This document shows, one piece after another, positions 44,989-57,579 of a stretch of 64,000 nt of DNA. The translations under genes were made by a program, and so were the position numbers. The stretch comes from Poronia punctata (Eukaryota; Ascomycota; Sordariomycetes; Xylariales; Xylariaceae): NCBI GenBank assembly GCA_022579005.1, contig MU401465.1, positions 134,012 to 198,011 on the forward strand, given 5' to 3'. The notes beneath the pieces were generated by a model. The model had not been told where the DNA came from, made no database searches, and saw nothing but the letters and a program-made list of their open reading frames with translations. Numbering within the stretch: the first letter of the stretch is position 1; every line of letters starts with the position of its first letter.

Positions 44989-45993
44989 ATGACAATGACG
45001 TACAAAAAAACCATCCTAATAACAGGCGGCACCGCCAACCTAGGCTACCAAACAGCCCTCAAACTCGCCCGTCTCTACCCCCAAAACCTCATCATCCTCT
45101 CCTCGCGAAGCGATCCCGACAAAGCCGCCGAAAACATAAACACCATCCTCAAACAATCCAACACAATCTTCCTACCTCTCGATTTATCCTCGCTGGAAAA
45201 TGTCCGGGAGTACTGTTCGAAATGGGGATCCGAATACCCACCCATCCAAGCCCTCCTTCTGAACGCGGGGTTACAGTTCCCCGGGGGGATCACAAAGACT
45301 GTTGATGGGGTGGAAAGTACCTTTGGCATTAATCATCTCGGTCACGCGCTGTTATTCCATTTACTTGCGCCATATCTCGACGAGGATGGGGAAGTAAGTG
45401 TGATTGTTACGGCGAGCGGGACTCATGACCCGGAGCAGAAGACGGGGTTACCTGATGCGGAATATCTTTCTGCCGAACAACTCGCTCATCCGTCTGACAA
45501 AGATGGGAAAGAGAAAAACGGGAGACAGAGATATGCGACTAGTAAGCTGTGTAATGTCCTCTGGACATATGCGCTTGCGTCAAAGTTAAAAGGACAGGAA
45601 GGGAAGAAGGGAGGAAAGAAAGGGGGGGAAATCAGAGTCGCGGCTTATGATCCCTGTTTAATGCCCGGTACTGGACTGGCGAGAGATGCAGGTGCAGTGG
45701 GGAGGTTTCTATGGTTTTGTGTTGCGCCGAGGATTATTCCGTTACTGAGAATCGTGGTTGATGAGAGGGTCTTTACGCCGACGCAATCTGCCGAGGGGTT
45801 GGTTAGGTTGGTTACGGGGGATTTGAAAGGCGAAGGGAGGTATTATTTCGAGTCTTCGCTTCAAGGGGGGAAGGAGAGGGAGTCGAGTATGGATAGTTAT
45901 GATGTTGGGAAACAGGAGGATTTGTGGGGGTGGACGACGAGGTTTTTGGCCAGGGATGAGGAGGAGGGGAGGAGGTTTGAGGAGTTTAGGTAG
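44989..45993 (+). CDS. Short-chain dehydrogenase/reductase (SDR)
   Basis: NAD(P)H-dependent oxidoreductase of unknown substrate. Single exon, 334 residues. The Rossmann cofactor motif is TILITGGTANLGYQTALKLA (TGxxxxLG variant), followed by SSRSDP, which suggests an Arg-containing NADP-binding loop. Asp in LDLSS, then LLLNAGL (NAG motif), catalytic Ser in VTASGTHDP and the YATSK active-site pair are all present. The layout resembles the retinol dehydrogenase/protochlorophyllide reductase-like SDRs common in fungi. A Lys/Gly-rich insertion (GQEGKKGGKKGGE) lies just before the IRVAAYDPCLMPGTGL strand. A second ATG two codons downstream is an equally good start. No biosynthetic neighbours suggest a cluster. 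Confidence 0.92.
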   Translation: MTMTYKKTILITGGTANLGYQTALKLARLYPQNLIILSSRSDPDKAAENINTILKQSNTIFLPLDLSSLENVREYCSKWGSEYPPIQALLLNAGLQFPGGITKTVDGVESTFGINHLGHALLFHLLAPYLDEDGEVSVIVTASGTHDPEQKTGLPDAEYLSAEQLAHPSDKDGKEKNGRQRYATSKLCNVLWTYALASKLKGQEGKKGGKKGGEIRVAAYDPCLMPGTGLARDAGAVGRFLWFCVAPRIIPLLRIVVDERVFTPTQSAEGLVRLVTGDLKGEGRYYFESSLQGGKERESSMDSYDVGKQEDLWGWTTRFLARDEEEGRRFEEFR

Positions 45994-46752
45994 AAGATGA
46001 AAGAACGGGGAGGGGTTAGGTCTGGAGTTTTGGATTTACTCTTTTTGATGGACATATAGAAATAAGTCAAGCATAACTGTATATAAACTTATCTTGGTGT
46101 CATTTTTAAGCAATTTCGCTTTAGGTACTCGACATCCCCGCCGCGCTCAGCCAAAGTGACTAATCGATCCTTGACAGAAGCCTCCATGGTCGGCTCGGTA
46201 GTTTCTCGAGAGGCGCTAGAATCTGACAGTATTGTTTTGACGACAAGAGTCTTCGGCCAAGGGACATTGGATGCATGAACACGATGGTAAGACATGTGAC
46301 AGAGAAATCATATGCGACGTGTCTGTTTTACATCGGTTAGATGCTACGTTGAAACGGCATACATTGGCAGTTTTCTCGTATGTTGAACGTGTAGTCATGT
46401 CGGCCGGGGTGGAGAACCAGCCCAGTCGCGCATGTCCGTGGTTGGTCTTCGGAGCTCGGACGTGAAAGACGTCTTGTATATACCCGAGTCACCTCCTACG
46501 ACGGGAATGGGATTTCCTCCAAGTGCAAGGCAAGCACTGAGTTTCTGGACCTATTCAACAACAAAATTCATCACTTTCTGCCTTTCTCGACATCATAGCT
46601 CTTGTATATGTGGACAGCATTATGTAATCCGAATGATTTATACATGAAACACGTCCTATTCATACAAGATAGCCTGACAGTTGAGATATACAATATGAGT
46701 TATACATGACTTGAAATACACAAGAGATAGGCTCCGATAATATCATCAATCG
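45994..46752. other. Intergenic 3' region between convergent genes
   Basis: Downstream DNA of the dehydrogenase and of the GPI-type protein gene. Short overlapping open frames only; nothing supported. Confidence 0.6.
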
Positions 46753-47770
46753 TTACAACGCAGTAAAAAGAGCACCCAACAAGACGATCCCCCACACCGC
46801 CGTAGTCGCCGGCCGGCCCCAATCCACGGCAAGAGATTCGCCAGGGGCATCCTTATCCACGATCCTGCACAAGACAGTAGGACCGCTGATATCACCTCTC
46901 TCATCGTTGCTAGCCGTAAGATGCATGATGAAAAGCTGCAATGCGCCCTTGGCCTGATTCAACGGAGCCGGGTCCTCGGCGGTTTCATATGTTTCCGACG
47001 CTCGGTAGAGTAAAGAATCGCCACGGTGCAGAGATGAAGTTTTCGACTCGTTTTCCGACCGTCTTTCACCTGTGATGTCTACCCACCCACCCAGTCAGCA
47101 AGCAAGCAAGCAAGCACAAATATGGATATATCACGAAAAGAAAAGAATGGTAGAACTTACCAAACCCAACACCATCATCCAACCCATGCCCCTTAGCCCC
47201 AAGCGTATCCTTACACCCATCCAACTTGCCCAACTTCTCCGTCTCCCCTTTCCTCGCGGCCTCCACAATCGAAGCCAAACACTCATCGCCTAGCACACCC
47301 TCGCAATCGCCCTCATCCGCATCGTCGTAATTTGCTGTCACACTAGCCGGTTTCGTAGCCATCATGGTCGTAAACGAAGCATTCAGGTTCCTTTCCGCCA
47401 GATATTCTTCCAAAGTCTCATCTCCTTTCTTCCCCGGCCATCCCAATTCCCACTGCGTGTTCGCGATCCGCCATCCTCGCGAATACACGGCTTCCTTGGT
47501 CCCCAAGTCGGAGATGTCGTCGGGTAGAGCGAGTTCCGTCACGTTGATCCGCCATGACCACGTCTCTTCCGTGTTGTTGTATGTCCGTTTAAAGTTGACG
47601 GATGTGGTGGCGTTGGGATGACGGCCTGCTACCTCGCTTACGAGGAGCGCTTCGGGTGTCCTGCCTATGCCTGGCTTTTTGGGACCCAAGGTCGGAAGAC
47701 CGTTTTTGTTGGCTGAGACGGGGATGGTGAAGGGGAGGAGGGTTGTTAATAGGAGGGTGGTTGACCACAT
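46753..47770 (-). CDS. Secreted, probably GPI-anchored protein of unknown function
   Basis: Two exons, 47770-47161 and 47069-46753 (308 residues), across a 91-nt intron with donor GTAAGT and acceptor CACAG. The join reads DGVGF|GERRSENESK. A signal peptide is clear (MWSTTLLLTTLLPFTIPVSA). The ectodomain has several N-glycosylation sequons (NATT, NNTE, NVTE, NASF) and cysteines in EGDCEGVLGDECLASI, KLDGCKDTL and PTVLCRIVD. The C-terminus is hydrophobic (AVWGIVLLGALFTAL) after a short hydrophilic spacer, as in GPI-anchor signals. I recognise no catalytic domain. The intron carries an (AAGC)n run. It converges on the dehydrogenase gene. Confidence 0.78.
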
Positions 47771-49333
47771 TTTGACTTTGACCTTTTTTTCTTCTTTCCT
47801 TATACAAGTTTATCAAATGATTTTGTTTTGACGCTCATCTCAAGGAAACATGCTTTCTTTTAAATATGTAGTAAGTATTTATGGCATTTCTTTTCTACTT
47901 TACATCTCTGATGATATGACGTACGTTGGAACCCTCACGTGTGGACTTTTCGTGTACTCGTAGGTTGTAGGATTCATCTACACGTACCATTCCCACATTC
48001 CACGATATTTTTGTTCGCGAGAGCGTAGCGCGAAACGCCAATCCTTCTATATTCAATGGGGGATCGACAAACGTCGGTCTGTTCAAAAGCAAGGCTACTG
48101 GAAATGACCTGTAGATCATCTATTAATAAAACATCGGATTTGCCTCCCGCATAATCCGTCTACTCGTACCGGAAAAGTCCACCGAGCTGAGAACTACGTA
48201 AGTATCTGATGTGGAATGTATTTCAGATAGACGGCTTTGCTATTGAAGTACGTGTTAAAGATGGTGTATTTGGCATGGATTGGGAGAAGGACGTCCTAGT
48301 CTACTGCCTCTGTGTTTGTCCAAGGCAAATCTTAGGTAATTAATTGATTGATTATAGTGGGCACGCAGGTGTATGTACGGGTAGCGCTTCAGGTGCTAAG
48401 GATGCGCAACACTGCCAGGTCGATTAAATCTCACATAACAACACAAGTCTATTTATTTAAATGCCGGACAGTATGCTTTATATGTAAACCAATTGAATAT
48501 TTCATATGTATTTTATAATAAAACCTTAAGCTTGGGGTTACCTAAGTTTAGACAGAGGAGTTGCTAAAAAGGGCCTCTACATGAGACTGAGATATGTAAA
48601 AGAAAAAAAAAAGAAGCAATACTAGTATCAAGAATCAACCCTGATGGAAATTATAATAGAATGAGACGTATTGACCTAGGTACTTAGTATTGCGTCCTGG
48701 GGAACTTGTGGAAACATAAGGTAGAACAAAGGTCGTCGGGCGTATACCTTAACTGACAAATCGTCATCTAATGGGTGCTCATGAATTAATTCATTGAAAA
48801 TGCCACCTATCCATGTCTCTTGAATAAGTATCTATCTAGTTTATAAACATTTCTATCTGAGCAGGCAAAGACACGTCGGGGCTCGCTGGACACACACACA
48901 CACACACAACAATAGTATGAAAACACGGACGGGAGGGAAGAATGTCGGAATATGATCTTCTCGCAGCGCTTGTCTATCTCGCTTATTTGATGTTTATATT
49001 CAAACAATATAACTATTATGCCAACGATGTCGTCTAGGTAGTTTGCTATTGAGCGATGGGAGTGCTTCTGTTACAAGGACGACTGTAATGCCATAATATT
49101 TACATGATGTTTAACAAACAAAGGATGAGTACTTAAACACCAGGACTGAGAATATACCATTCTCTTACTGAACAATGAAATTGTTCCCATTTTCTGTAAA
49201 TACTATATATATATATATATCGGATAACCTCACTTACATTCATTTTCCTCGTCCTTATTCCAGGATACTAACTAACTAACCAACACACCTACCGAAGCCC
49301 CCCTTTTCGCAGAAGACAACAACCATCATCAAC
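47771..49333. other. Intergenic region between divergent genes
   Basis: About 1.5 kb with no supported gene. It has TACTCGTA octamers at 47955 and 48161, a (CA)n run at 48891-48907 and an (AT)n run at about 49204-49220, the last roughly 115 bp upstream of the SprT-like gene and possibly its TATA region. Confidence 0.6.
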
Positions 49334-50485
49334 ATGGCAGAATTCTGCCCCGACTCCGGCTCCGACTCCGAATTCGACCTGGCTGAATTCCACCAGGAAA
49401 TCGACGAGCACACAGCATGGGTCCACGACTGCGAGACTCAACACCAAACCTGGGGCGCCGGAACCCCGGTCCTCCACGCCTACGACGCCTCCTTTCTCAA
49501 GGACAACGCCAAGCGCATAGCGGAAGAGAGTATGAGCATGTCCCAAGCTCGGAAGGACCTCAAAAACCAAATCCTCGCCGAGTACCTACTTCCCGACCTC
49601 GAGCACGCGACTATCCAGGAATATTACGACGCCCTGGAATCCTGGATGGTCCTACTCGACAAGTACTTCTTCTCCGGAAGCCTGACACAGGGCCCCGAAC
49701 GCCTCGTCTCGTTGCGTCTATCAGCGAATAACTGGGTGATGACCTGGCGAGGCATGACGACATACTCCATCGTGCTCCCACACCGACGGATGGCCATTCT
49801 CCTCCGGGACCCGAACTCGGGAAAGCGGTATTCGCGCGCGCACTTATTCGAGGTCCTCCTGCACGAAATGGCCCACGCCTACGTAAGACTCTTCTTCAAC
49901 CGCTGTCCCCTGCTGAATAACAACGAGTACGAAGCTGATCAATGCGGAGGCCACGGACACTTGTGGGAAACCGTTTACCAACTCGCTTGCCGCGTCGCTT
50001 GTCGCTGGCATCCGGAACTCGCCTATCTGGGGCGGGATGTCCCTGATGCCGAGGAAGCGGTTATTGTTGTTGTTAACCTCGACTTTACAGAATTTCCCGA
50101 CCTCCTCTACTGGGGCAAAACCCTCGACGTCTTGATCGCCAGGTATTACATCCCGCTTGCTGGAAAGCTGCCTTGGCTGAAAGCAGAGTGGGACGGGGAG
50201 GATGATCCGATGCTCAAGCTGTTCCATGGCTTGTTTCCCGCCCCTTGGGGACGTCGACCGGGTCCGTGTGGTGAGTTGCGAAAAGCCCTTCTTCGCTTGA
50301 ACAATGAGTCTTACGAATACTTTGTTCGATCCCGTCTTCCGTATCCGCTGACTGTCAAAAGGTTTCTCTGCTGCGCCACTGCCCTGCTCTTCTGCTTGGT
50401 TGCTGGGGGTTTTTGGCTCCGCGGCCAGCTTGAGGGCTTGCTCTTCTTCATCTGGTACTTTTATCCCAGCATCACTCCCTTCTAA
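49334..50485 (+). CDS. SprT-like zinc metalloprotease-domain protein with C-terminal membrane span
   Basis: Single exon, 383 residues. An acidic N-terminus (SGSDSEFDLAEFHQEIDEH) leads into a SprT-like domain. The zinc-site motif HEMAHAY starts at residue 177, preceded by RAHLFEVLL and followed by ADQCGGHGHLWETVYQLACR, where the third His ligand of the family lies. In the nuclear protease Spartan/Wss1 group this fold cleaves DNA-protein crosslinks, but here the segment after the domain lacks a zinc ribbon. The last 45 residues form one or two hydrophobic segments (CCATALLFCLVAGGFWL, LEGLLFFIWYFYPSITPF), which would tether it to a membrane. That combination is unusual, so a DNA-repair role should not be assumed. 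The leader has an (AT)n tract. Confidence 0.85.
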   Translation: MAEFCPDSGSDSEFDLAEFHQEIDEHTAWVHDCETQHQTWGAGTPVLHAYDASFLKDNAKRIAEESMSMSQARKDLKNQILAEYLLPDLEHATIQEYYDALESWMVLLDKYFFSGSLTQGPERLVSLRLSANNWVMTWRGMTTYSIVLPHRRMAILLRDPNSGKRYSRAHLFEVLLHEMAHAYVRLFFNRCPLLNNNEYEADQCGGHGHLWETVYQLACRVACRWHPELAYLGRDVPDAEEAVIVVVNLDFTEFPDLLYWGKTLDVLIARYYIPLAGKLPWLKAEWDGEDDPMLKLFHGLFPAPWGRRPGPCGELRKALLRLNNESYEYFVRSRLPYPLTVKRFLCCATALLFCLVAGGFWLRGQLEGLLFFIWYFYPSITPF

Positions 50486-51837
50486 TCCCGGCAACGTCTG
50501 AGTTGCGCTTGACAGGTATTAGGTATCATAAGGACGGTAAGCTATGACGGGCAAGGGAAAGTCGCGACTTGCTCCTTGATGAGCAACTAAAAGATGGACC
50601 GAGCTTTCACTGTAATAGAATAGTAATAGTAATAATGTAATGCATCCGACTCACCAGAATAAGAAAGCTGCTCCCATGTGACCGTCCTGATTTGTAATTC
50701 CCAGGAGCTTGAATGGAATCATTTTAGCAGTTCACTCACCTCGCCTGGTATGGTAAGGTAAGGCAAGGCGATAGGCTCTGAGGCGACAAAGGCGTGTTGA
50801 GTGGAGGCGGCGCGAAGGAACCCATCTCGTGAAGTATGATTTAAATGCGGTCAGGTTAAGGTAAAACCGGGACTCTTTTATTCACACGACGCTCGAGCCA
50901 TAGATGAATTCAAGACCCGTGCTACGTCAAAGCAATTCAGGTTCGTACCAAGATTCGGACTTGAAGGGGTTGACCAATTCTCTCCAGCAAAGGGCTCTCT
51001 ATGCCCATAAGTCTGTTGGCACTGGTGGATAATCAGCGAGCTCTCGGATCTCGGGATTACCTAAGGTTAGGGCTGAAGACCACTTTCCTCTTCGAGTCCT
51101 TATTTGCACTTAGATGTATTGTCGGCTTAGTTGGATTGACCATATCGCGATTACTAAGTAACTGACTCTTAAGCTCTCTCAAAGTTCGCAAACAAAGCAG
51201 ATAAATCTATTTAGAATCAGTAAAGGAAAGCGGGTTCCATTATACCTTAGCGACCTGGCGTAATAGTAAGTATAGTTAGTCTCCTAAATATGGGAGTACG
51301 AGTATACGGGTAGATATCTGTCTGGGATGACCGGGGTCTCGGGCCCTATAGACGCCGTTGGCTCGGCGTCATAGCCTGTTGCACCGTTCGGTTCCAGTTA
51401 TGGCTTGGCCTTGAATTGAAAACTTCTGCCCTTAGCCGTACCTACTCCAAAATCAAAGTCTGGATTGTCAAAGCCATAGACTGTTTACACAAGGTACCGA
51501 CATACTGAGTACCTACTTACCTACCAGCCCTGCATGGTCTTGGGTAAACCATCAAATGGGCAAGGAGTGAGGTAACGACGCCTTCCTACGTACTCGCACA
51601 TTGCTCAAGAACATCACAGCAAGTAAATATTACTCGTAGCTTGCGAATTTACTCGTACATCGGAACGAAAACCCCCCAAGTCCGGACTCCGGACTCCGGC
51701 GGGGCAAGAGTACTCGTAGACTCCTAGGTTAGCACGTGTCCATTCTCAGGCCTGCGGTTTTCTTCCCTGCCCCCTGTCTCGTTAATAGGGCTGAGCGAGC
51801 TGAACTGGGCTGACCTGACCTTGTTGGACAGCTTTCC

Positions 51838-51869
<32 letters not shown>

Positions 51870-54800
51870 CGGGGGGGGGCGGGGCGGGGGGGGGGGGGGG
51901 GGGGGGGGGGTGGACGGCNNNNNNNNNNTTGCTTTTGTTTTATTCGCTCTCCCCCGTTTTGCTTTTATTGGTTTATCCCGCTGAACTTGCGGTCCCTTTC
52001 ATTTTTTTTAAAAAAACCCCCCCCCCCCCCCCCCCGCCTTTCCTGCATGTCGAAACTTGATCGTGTGCGAGATAGGTATCCGTCTGATAGGACTGTGCGG
52101 CTGTGTTGTCAAACACTATAATTCTCCATACGCCCGTCCTTTTTCTCTTTTCCTTTTTAAATGAATCTAATCTAACCTACGTTGATGTCCTTATTCCTTA
52201 GTTGTCCTTTCGACAGGCGTCTTAAAATACGAGCAGTTGTAAAAGTACATACTCGTACCCAGTATCTATATTTTTCAGGGACCTCCGTGAAATAAAAATT
52301 CTTTGTCCAGGCGCGTCTTCCGTTTTGGGTTTGGAACAACATATTACTAATTTCCGACCTTTCAGGGGTCCATGGGGAAGTCACTAACCTATATTAGTGT
52401 GGAGATATCTTTCTCAGATTTTCAACTTCTCGAACTGTATGATATGGGCAAAGTACCTACCAAGTCTCTTCATACGGTCGTTTTCAAACATTACCGATTT
52501 CGTACACCGACGAATAAAACGCCAAGCAGTAAACGACGTGTCACATGCTCTTGACGTAATAATACTATGTACGTGGGAAGCGTGTGTGGTTGCAACTTGG
52601 AAGAAACGGTTGGGTTACAGTAGCAATAGACAAAATTGAAGGAAGAAGTAGAAGCGGCGCGCCGGATTCTGTGGGTCACTTCTTTAGTGCGGCCGTGTCA
52701 TATCTCTAAAAAAAAAAAAAACCCACAGCCTTTCCTGTTTCAGTATCTGGCTGTTTCCTGGCATCTGGAAAACGCACACATTTGTGTACCTTACCATAGG
52801 TTAGGTAATGAGACTTATACTGCGCTTGTAACGGCAAGAGAAGAAGGATTCAAAAGAACCATGATTGCTGCCAAAAAAAAATCATCGCGTTCCGTAAGAA
52901 ATACTACCCGAAACCTTGGCTACGAACAGGCTAGCAGTAGATAGCGGGGAACCTCTTAAAAGCGGAGAAATACGGCGTGTAGGTAGGCTGGCAGGCTGGA
53001 TTGCGGCGCAGCGCTGCGATGAGGTCAAAATCGGCGTGCTCAGAAATACGGGCAAAAATGAAAGTTTACGAGTAAGAATCAGGACACATTCTTGAATAAG
53101 CGCTGAGCTCGGCAACGGAAAAAGCTTGGGGCTTGGAACTTGGAAGACATCTAATCGAGATTCTAGTCTAGCCGCAAAAACTGGGAACACAGATCTGTCA
53201 GACGGGTAAATGATACAAAGTAGATTGTGTGCGTACTTGCATGTGCAGGAGGGCGATAGCAGTTGTTGCTATGCTGCGGCGCGATGCACGACAGTCCCGC
53301 ACGTGGATGGATAGGTACCAAGAGGTGGGTAGCCTACGAGCAGGTAGAGACGAGAGCTGTTCCTCACATTTGCCCAACAGGTACGCGTGATTATCCTTTA
53401 CGAGTAGGTAGAATGTGTACGCAGGAGCTTCAGTTGCAGCATCGAGTTACATCAAACATTGCCACAATGTGAGACAATGGCATCCCCAGCCTTAAACTTG
53501 GGAGGTTTATTCTCCTCGGACACGGTACGCAGTACTTCCACCCAACTGCCCATCTTGAAATGGACATACCGACTATCTACGGCATTATCAGTCGATAGTT
53601 ATTCTGGGAATAATAAGGGTCGGCTTGCTCTGTGGGGGCACTTAGGTAGATCGCCCGGTAATTCTTCCGGGAAGTGGTAGGGCGCTACCTATGAAACCAA
53701 GGGGTCGGCTGTCATTACCTGGACAGTGACAGGGTATACCTAGCTGACGTGTAAAAGAAGATTGACCCAATAGAGTCCAGGCATCAATTTAGGAGCGGTT
53801 TGAACTCTCATCGCTTAAAATATAGCCCCCAAGGCAGCAATTTAGGAGAGAATTGAACCCTTTATCCCATACTAGCAAGGCAGGGAAAGGAGGCTTTGGT
53901 AATGGTGGAGAGGTAGCCGGATTTGCAGAACTGGATACCTATTTCTCTGGCCTAGTGGGTGACAACGTGCTAACACCTACCTACTGTGGATATTTGTACT
54001 GTCAGTATGGGGTTAGTGTGCTACCTACTTTAATTAGCATCTCAGGTACAGTCACCCCACCACCCCTTTTCCTGCAAAATGTACTGAGTACGTGTAAAGA
54101 AAGACTTCCGGAATAGGAATGGCGGTGCTCTGGGGTAACCATGACAGGGGCCTGTAAGGAGACGAGACGAGACGCTCACGCGTATGATGTACAACGCGCA
54201 GAATTTAAGGTAGATAACAACCGGAATACGCGTGTAATAACTTTGCTATTACGAGTACATGTAAAGGCGTCAATCAAGCATGTCTACCTCCAATTCCCTG
54301 TGGTCAGCGTTTCAACCAAAATGTGCCAAGGCTCAGCCTGTAGACTAAGAGGAGGGGCACGACTGTGGATCGAATAGGAATTACTGCTGAAGATCGGTCA
54401 ATCCATATGTCTATTCCAATCACCAAGAGCCTCTGCACCGCCCGCCCACAAACATCGTGGAGGTACATTAGGCAACAGAATAACAGGTTTCTAGGCCTTC
54501 TGTGGGACTTGATATGTTTCCTATGCGTGTCAGAACATGCCAAAACAAGTCGGTTTGAAGTTTCTTGACGATCTGCGGTCCCGTCGCGGCTGGCTTGGGC
54601 TGGACTGATATACCAATTTTTAGTACGTAATTGACCTGAACATGACCATTCTGTCGACAGTGTGTACATTTCAAAAGCACTAGTAGTCTTGATAATACCA
54701 TCTGCCGGTCAGCGACACTAAACAGAAGATATTTAACATACATATACGTGTACCTATTATGTATACGCAATAAATACTTACACATGTAAACTTACTCGTA

Positions 54801-55567
54801 CCTCTCTGTTCTAGGTATACTCTTACCTAATACCTAACCGACATGTAAGAAGGAAAAAGGGATCTGGTACGACTGGAGATAGCAGGACATTGGGGGGATT
54901 CAACTATGACGTAGAGAGTTAGTCCTACGCTTTAGCACAATGTACCGTAGAGGTAGCACTCAATGTTTGATTAACTGTATGATTGGCATGTCACGCAGCC
55001 CAGATAGTGCCAGGCAGCCGTTTAATGCACCACTCAAACCCTTGGAAAGAGACGGAGTGGACCCCGTAGTGACCCAGCTGGAACCTTTCCAGCTTGGCCC
55101 CAGAAAATACCCCTAAGCGTGTCCAACGTCCCAATCGTTCCAATTGAGAGCACCATTATTACACTGTGACCTGCAACTTGGAGCGACTTGCAGCCACTTC
55201 AGCCAAGCAACACTATACCCCTTCTGCATCCTCCTATTTTACTTTTTTTTCATGGATGGTGTATATTTGTATGCCGTCGACGATCGGGCAATTTAGTCGA
55301 GCCTTTTGTTCCATCTTACCATGGCTCGTGATACAAACATACAAAAGCCCAACGCCAGCCATCGACCACGTACGCGTCGCTGTCTCTTCACCCAACGTAT
55401 ACCGACTATCTAATTCACGACGGCCAATTCTACGTGTACATTGTCCAAGGATCATGGAAGCTGCCCGGTATCACGGGATACCAGCGTCAGCTCTATTCTC
55501 ATGAGATTTTACTTGATTGATGAAACCCTTTTTGCGCCTCGAGAGAACAGCCGTTAGTTACGTTATC
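50486..55567. other. Gene-poor stretch of about 5 kb
   Basis: No supported gene; open frames are short and motif-free. It contains the highest density of TACTCGTA/TACGAGTA octamers in the window (51297, 51631, 51650, 51711, 52250, 53067, 53399, 54250 and 54793), a long G-rich tract followed by a 10-base N gap, and a C run at 52017-52035. Confidence 0.65.
51840..51928. other. Interrupted poly-G tract followed by an N gap
   Basis: About 70 bases of almost pure G with a few C or T interruptions lead into ten N at 51919-51928. The sequence is probably unreliable here, and the Gly-rich frame across it should not be read as a gene. Confidence 0.9.
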
Positions 55568-57579
55568 ATGTCTGGGCGCTCGATTGAACGTCACCATGTG
55601 GTACGATTGGTTGCCGTCGCGACCAGTATCGTGACGGCCCGGCATCTCTTCGCCAACACATTTCATTATCCATTGTTGATGTTGATCGCCCACGTAACTT
55701 TGGCTCTTTTAGTCGAAGGATTATTGGGTGCAGGGCTAATTCCCGCCGATACTATCAGCACAACGACTTCTCAGAGACAACCGCACAACTGGACTCCGCG
55801 GATATGGCAAGCTCTGTATGCTGCCGCTACGGCCGTTGGCCTCGTCTTCATGTACCACAGCTTCCTTCATAACAGGAATACTACGCTCGCGGTTTTAATT
55901 CTTTCCCTCGATTGGGCAGCAATGTTGAATCGAACGGGCAAATGGCTGGACAGGGACCGCCAACTTTCCATGAACGTCATATTATCCATCTCGACGTTCG
56001 TCATATGCATCGCTCTTTTGATCACACGGGAGACCTTGCTTGTTGCAAAGGGGATCGAGGTATGAGACATTGCTCCCCGCCACGGGTCACACTGCTAACG
56101 TATGTTTACTCGCAGTGGCTTCTATTTGCTTCCATCTGCATGGCCGTGGCCAAATGCCTCCGCAGCAGTGGTCGGGTAGGAAGCACAATCAAAGTCCGCA
56201 GCAATGAAGTGGACATTCATGTCGCTGGCCTCGTGGTTTGCCTGCCCCTGGCAATCTTGCTACTCATAATCACGAGCTGGTACAACCGGCGTGATTTTGA
56301 CGTGAGCGGCCGGATAATAGGGATACTGATTAGCATGGTATCCGGCACCGTGTCGATCCTGAGCGACACAAGCCTGAAAAGACTCAGTTGCTCGATTCAG
56401 GAGAATCTCATACCAGCAACAAGTTTCAATCTGAAATTCGGCGGCCCAGTATTTTTCGTACTTGTTTTGTCGATTGTTGAAATCGATAATTGTCTAGTAC
56501 AGCACCGACCGTCTACCACGACCGTGGTGCAGTGGCTAGCCTTCACTATCGCTTATCTAGCGACGACGGATATTGGTCCAGGAAACTCATCAATATCCTT
56601 TGAGGAACCGGGCTATATCAGTATCCCAACCTTGGACTCCCAGAACACGACCACAGACGGAGCCAAGACGCCGACGGGAGAGGATAGCGAGGCTTCATTC
56701 CCACCGAACCACACAAACACCTCCCGCCAGCCATGGTACCGTTACATCTCGTTGGCATGGCAAGCTGTCCTTGCTATGCTCGCACTGACACTTCTTTTCT
56801 CTTGTGCTGTGAGCAGGTCCGCCGAAGAGCCCAACGAAAGGTATTGGGATCTCGACGTGGTAATTGCGAGATACGAGGAGCCCATCGATCAAGTCATCAA
56901 GACGACCCGGTTGGCTCTAGACCTTTCAAATTTCGCCGGACGCAAAGTCCGGACTATTGTTTACAACAAAGGTGTGCTCAACGAAACCGAGCTTCAGATG
57001 AAATTCCCCGAGGAGAGTCATCTGGTCGTCAGGCAATTAGAGAACGTCGGACGGGAAGCAGATACATACCTGGCACATGCCTTGGACCCCGAGCAAGATT
57101 GGGCCAGTCACACCCTCTTCTTGCAAGCCGAACCGCATACTCCCGGCTATCTCCAGGCCCGGCTCCGGGACTACCTAGTAGAGGAGACGGGCTTTTTAAC
57201 ACTATCGCACGTGCGGAATTTCTGCCCCAGCTGCGATACGTGCAACGATCACTCCGGCTGGGCTCCGGAACCCGCCGTCATGAAGGAGATCTACGAGCGA
57301 GCGAACGGCAACCAGACTTGTCACGATATAAGTCTAAACTATAGAGGCCAATTCGTCGTCTCGGCTCGACGGATGAAACAGGCCGACCCGGATTTCCTCC
57401 GGGATCTAAAGAACAGAGTGGGCGAGGATGTAGCGTTTGGTTACACATTAGAGCGAGCCTGGGGCACAATATTTCAATGCCCGACAATATCGGAACGTTG
57501 TCCGACTTTGTTGTCTGGATGGCTGGGCAATCGCGTGTCTGTGGAAGATTGTCAATGTGTTGACGATATAGAATTATAA
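55568..57579 (+). CDS. Multipass membrane protein fused to a DUF3431-type domain
   Basis: Two exons, 55568-56059 and 56116-57579 (651 residues), join at KGIE|WLLFASICMAVA through a 56-nt intron (GTATGA, CTAAC, CGCAG). Residues 1-400 hold about ten hydrophobic spans, e.g. PLLMLIAHVTLALLVEGLL, LSMNVILSISTFVICIALL and VAGLVVCLPLAILLLIITSW. The pattern recalls a drug/metabolite- or nucleotide-sugar-transporter fold, but I see no diagnostic motif. After one more span (LAWQAVLAMLALTLLFSCAV) comes a lumenal or extracellular domain with DUF3431 features: DLDVVIARYEEPIDQV, TIVYNKG, LENVGREADTYLAHAL, HTLFLQAEPH and a Cys pair (NFCPSCDTC). DUF3431 is a domain of unknown function with glycosyltransferase-like strand order. 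Alternative start at 55520. A sugar-transport/glycosylation role is speculative. Confidence 0.8.

Noticed and set aside
51821..52060. Apparent Gly-rich protein
   Set aside because: Produced by the poly-G tract and N gap, where the sequence is unreliable.
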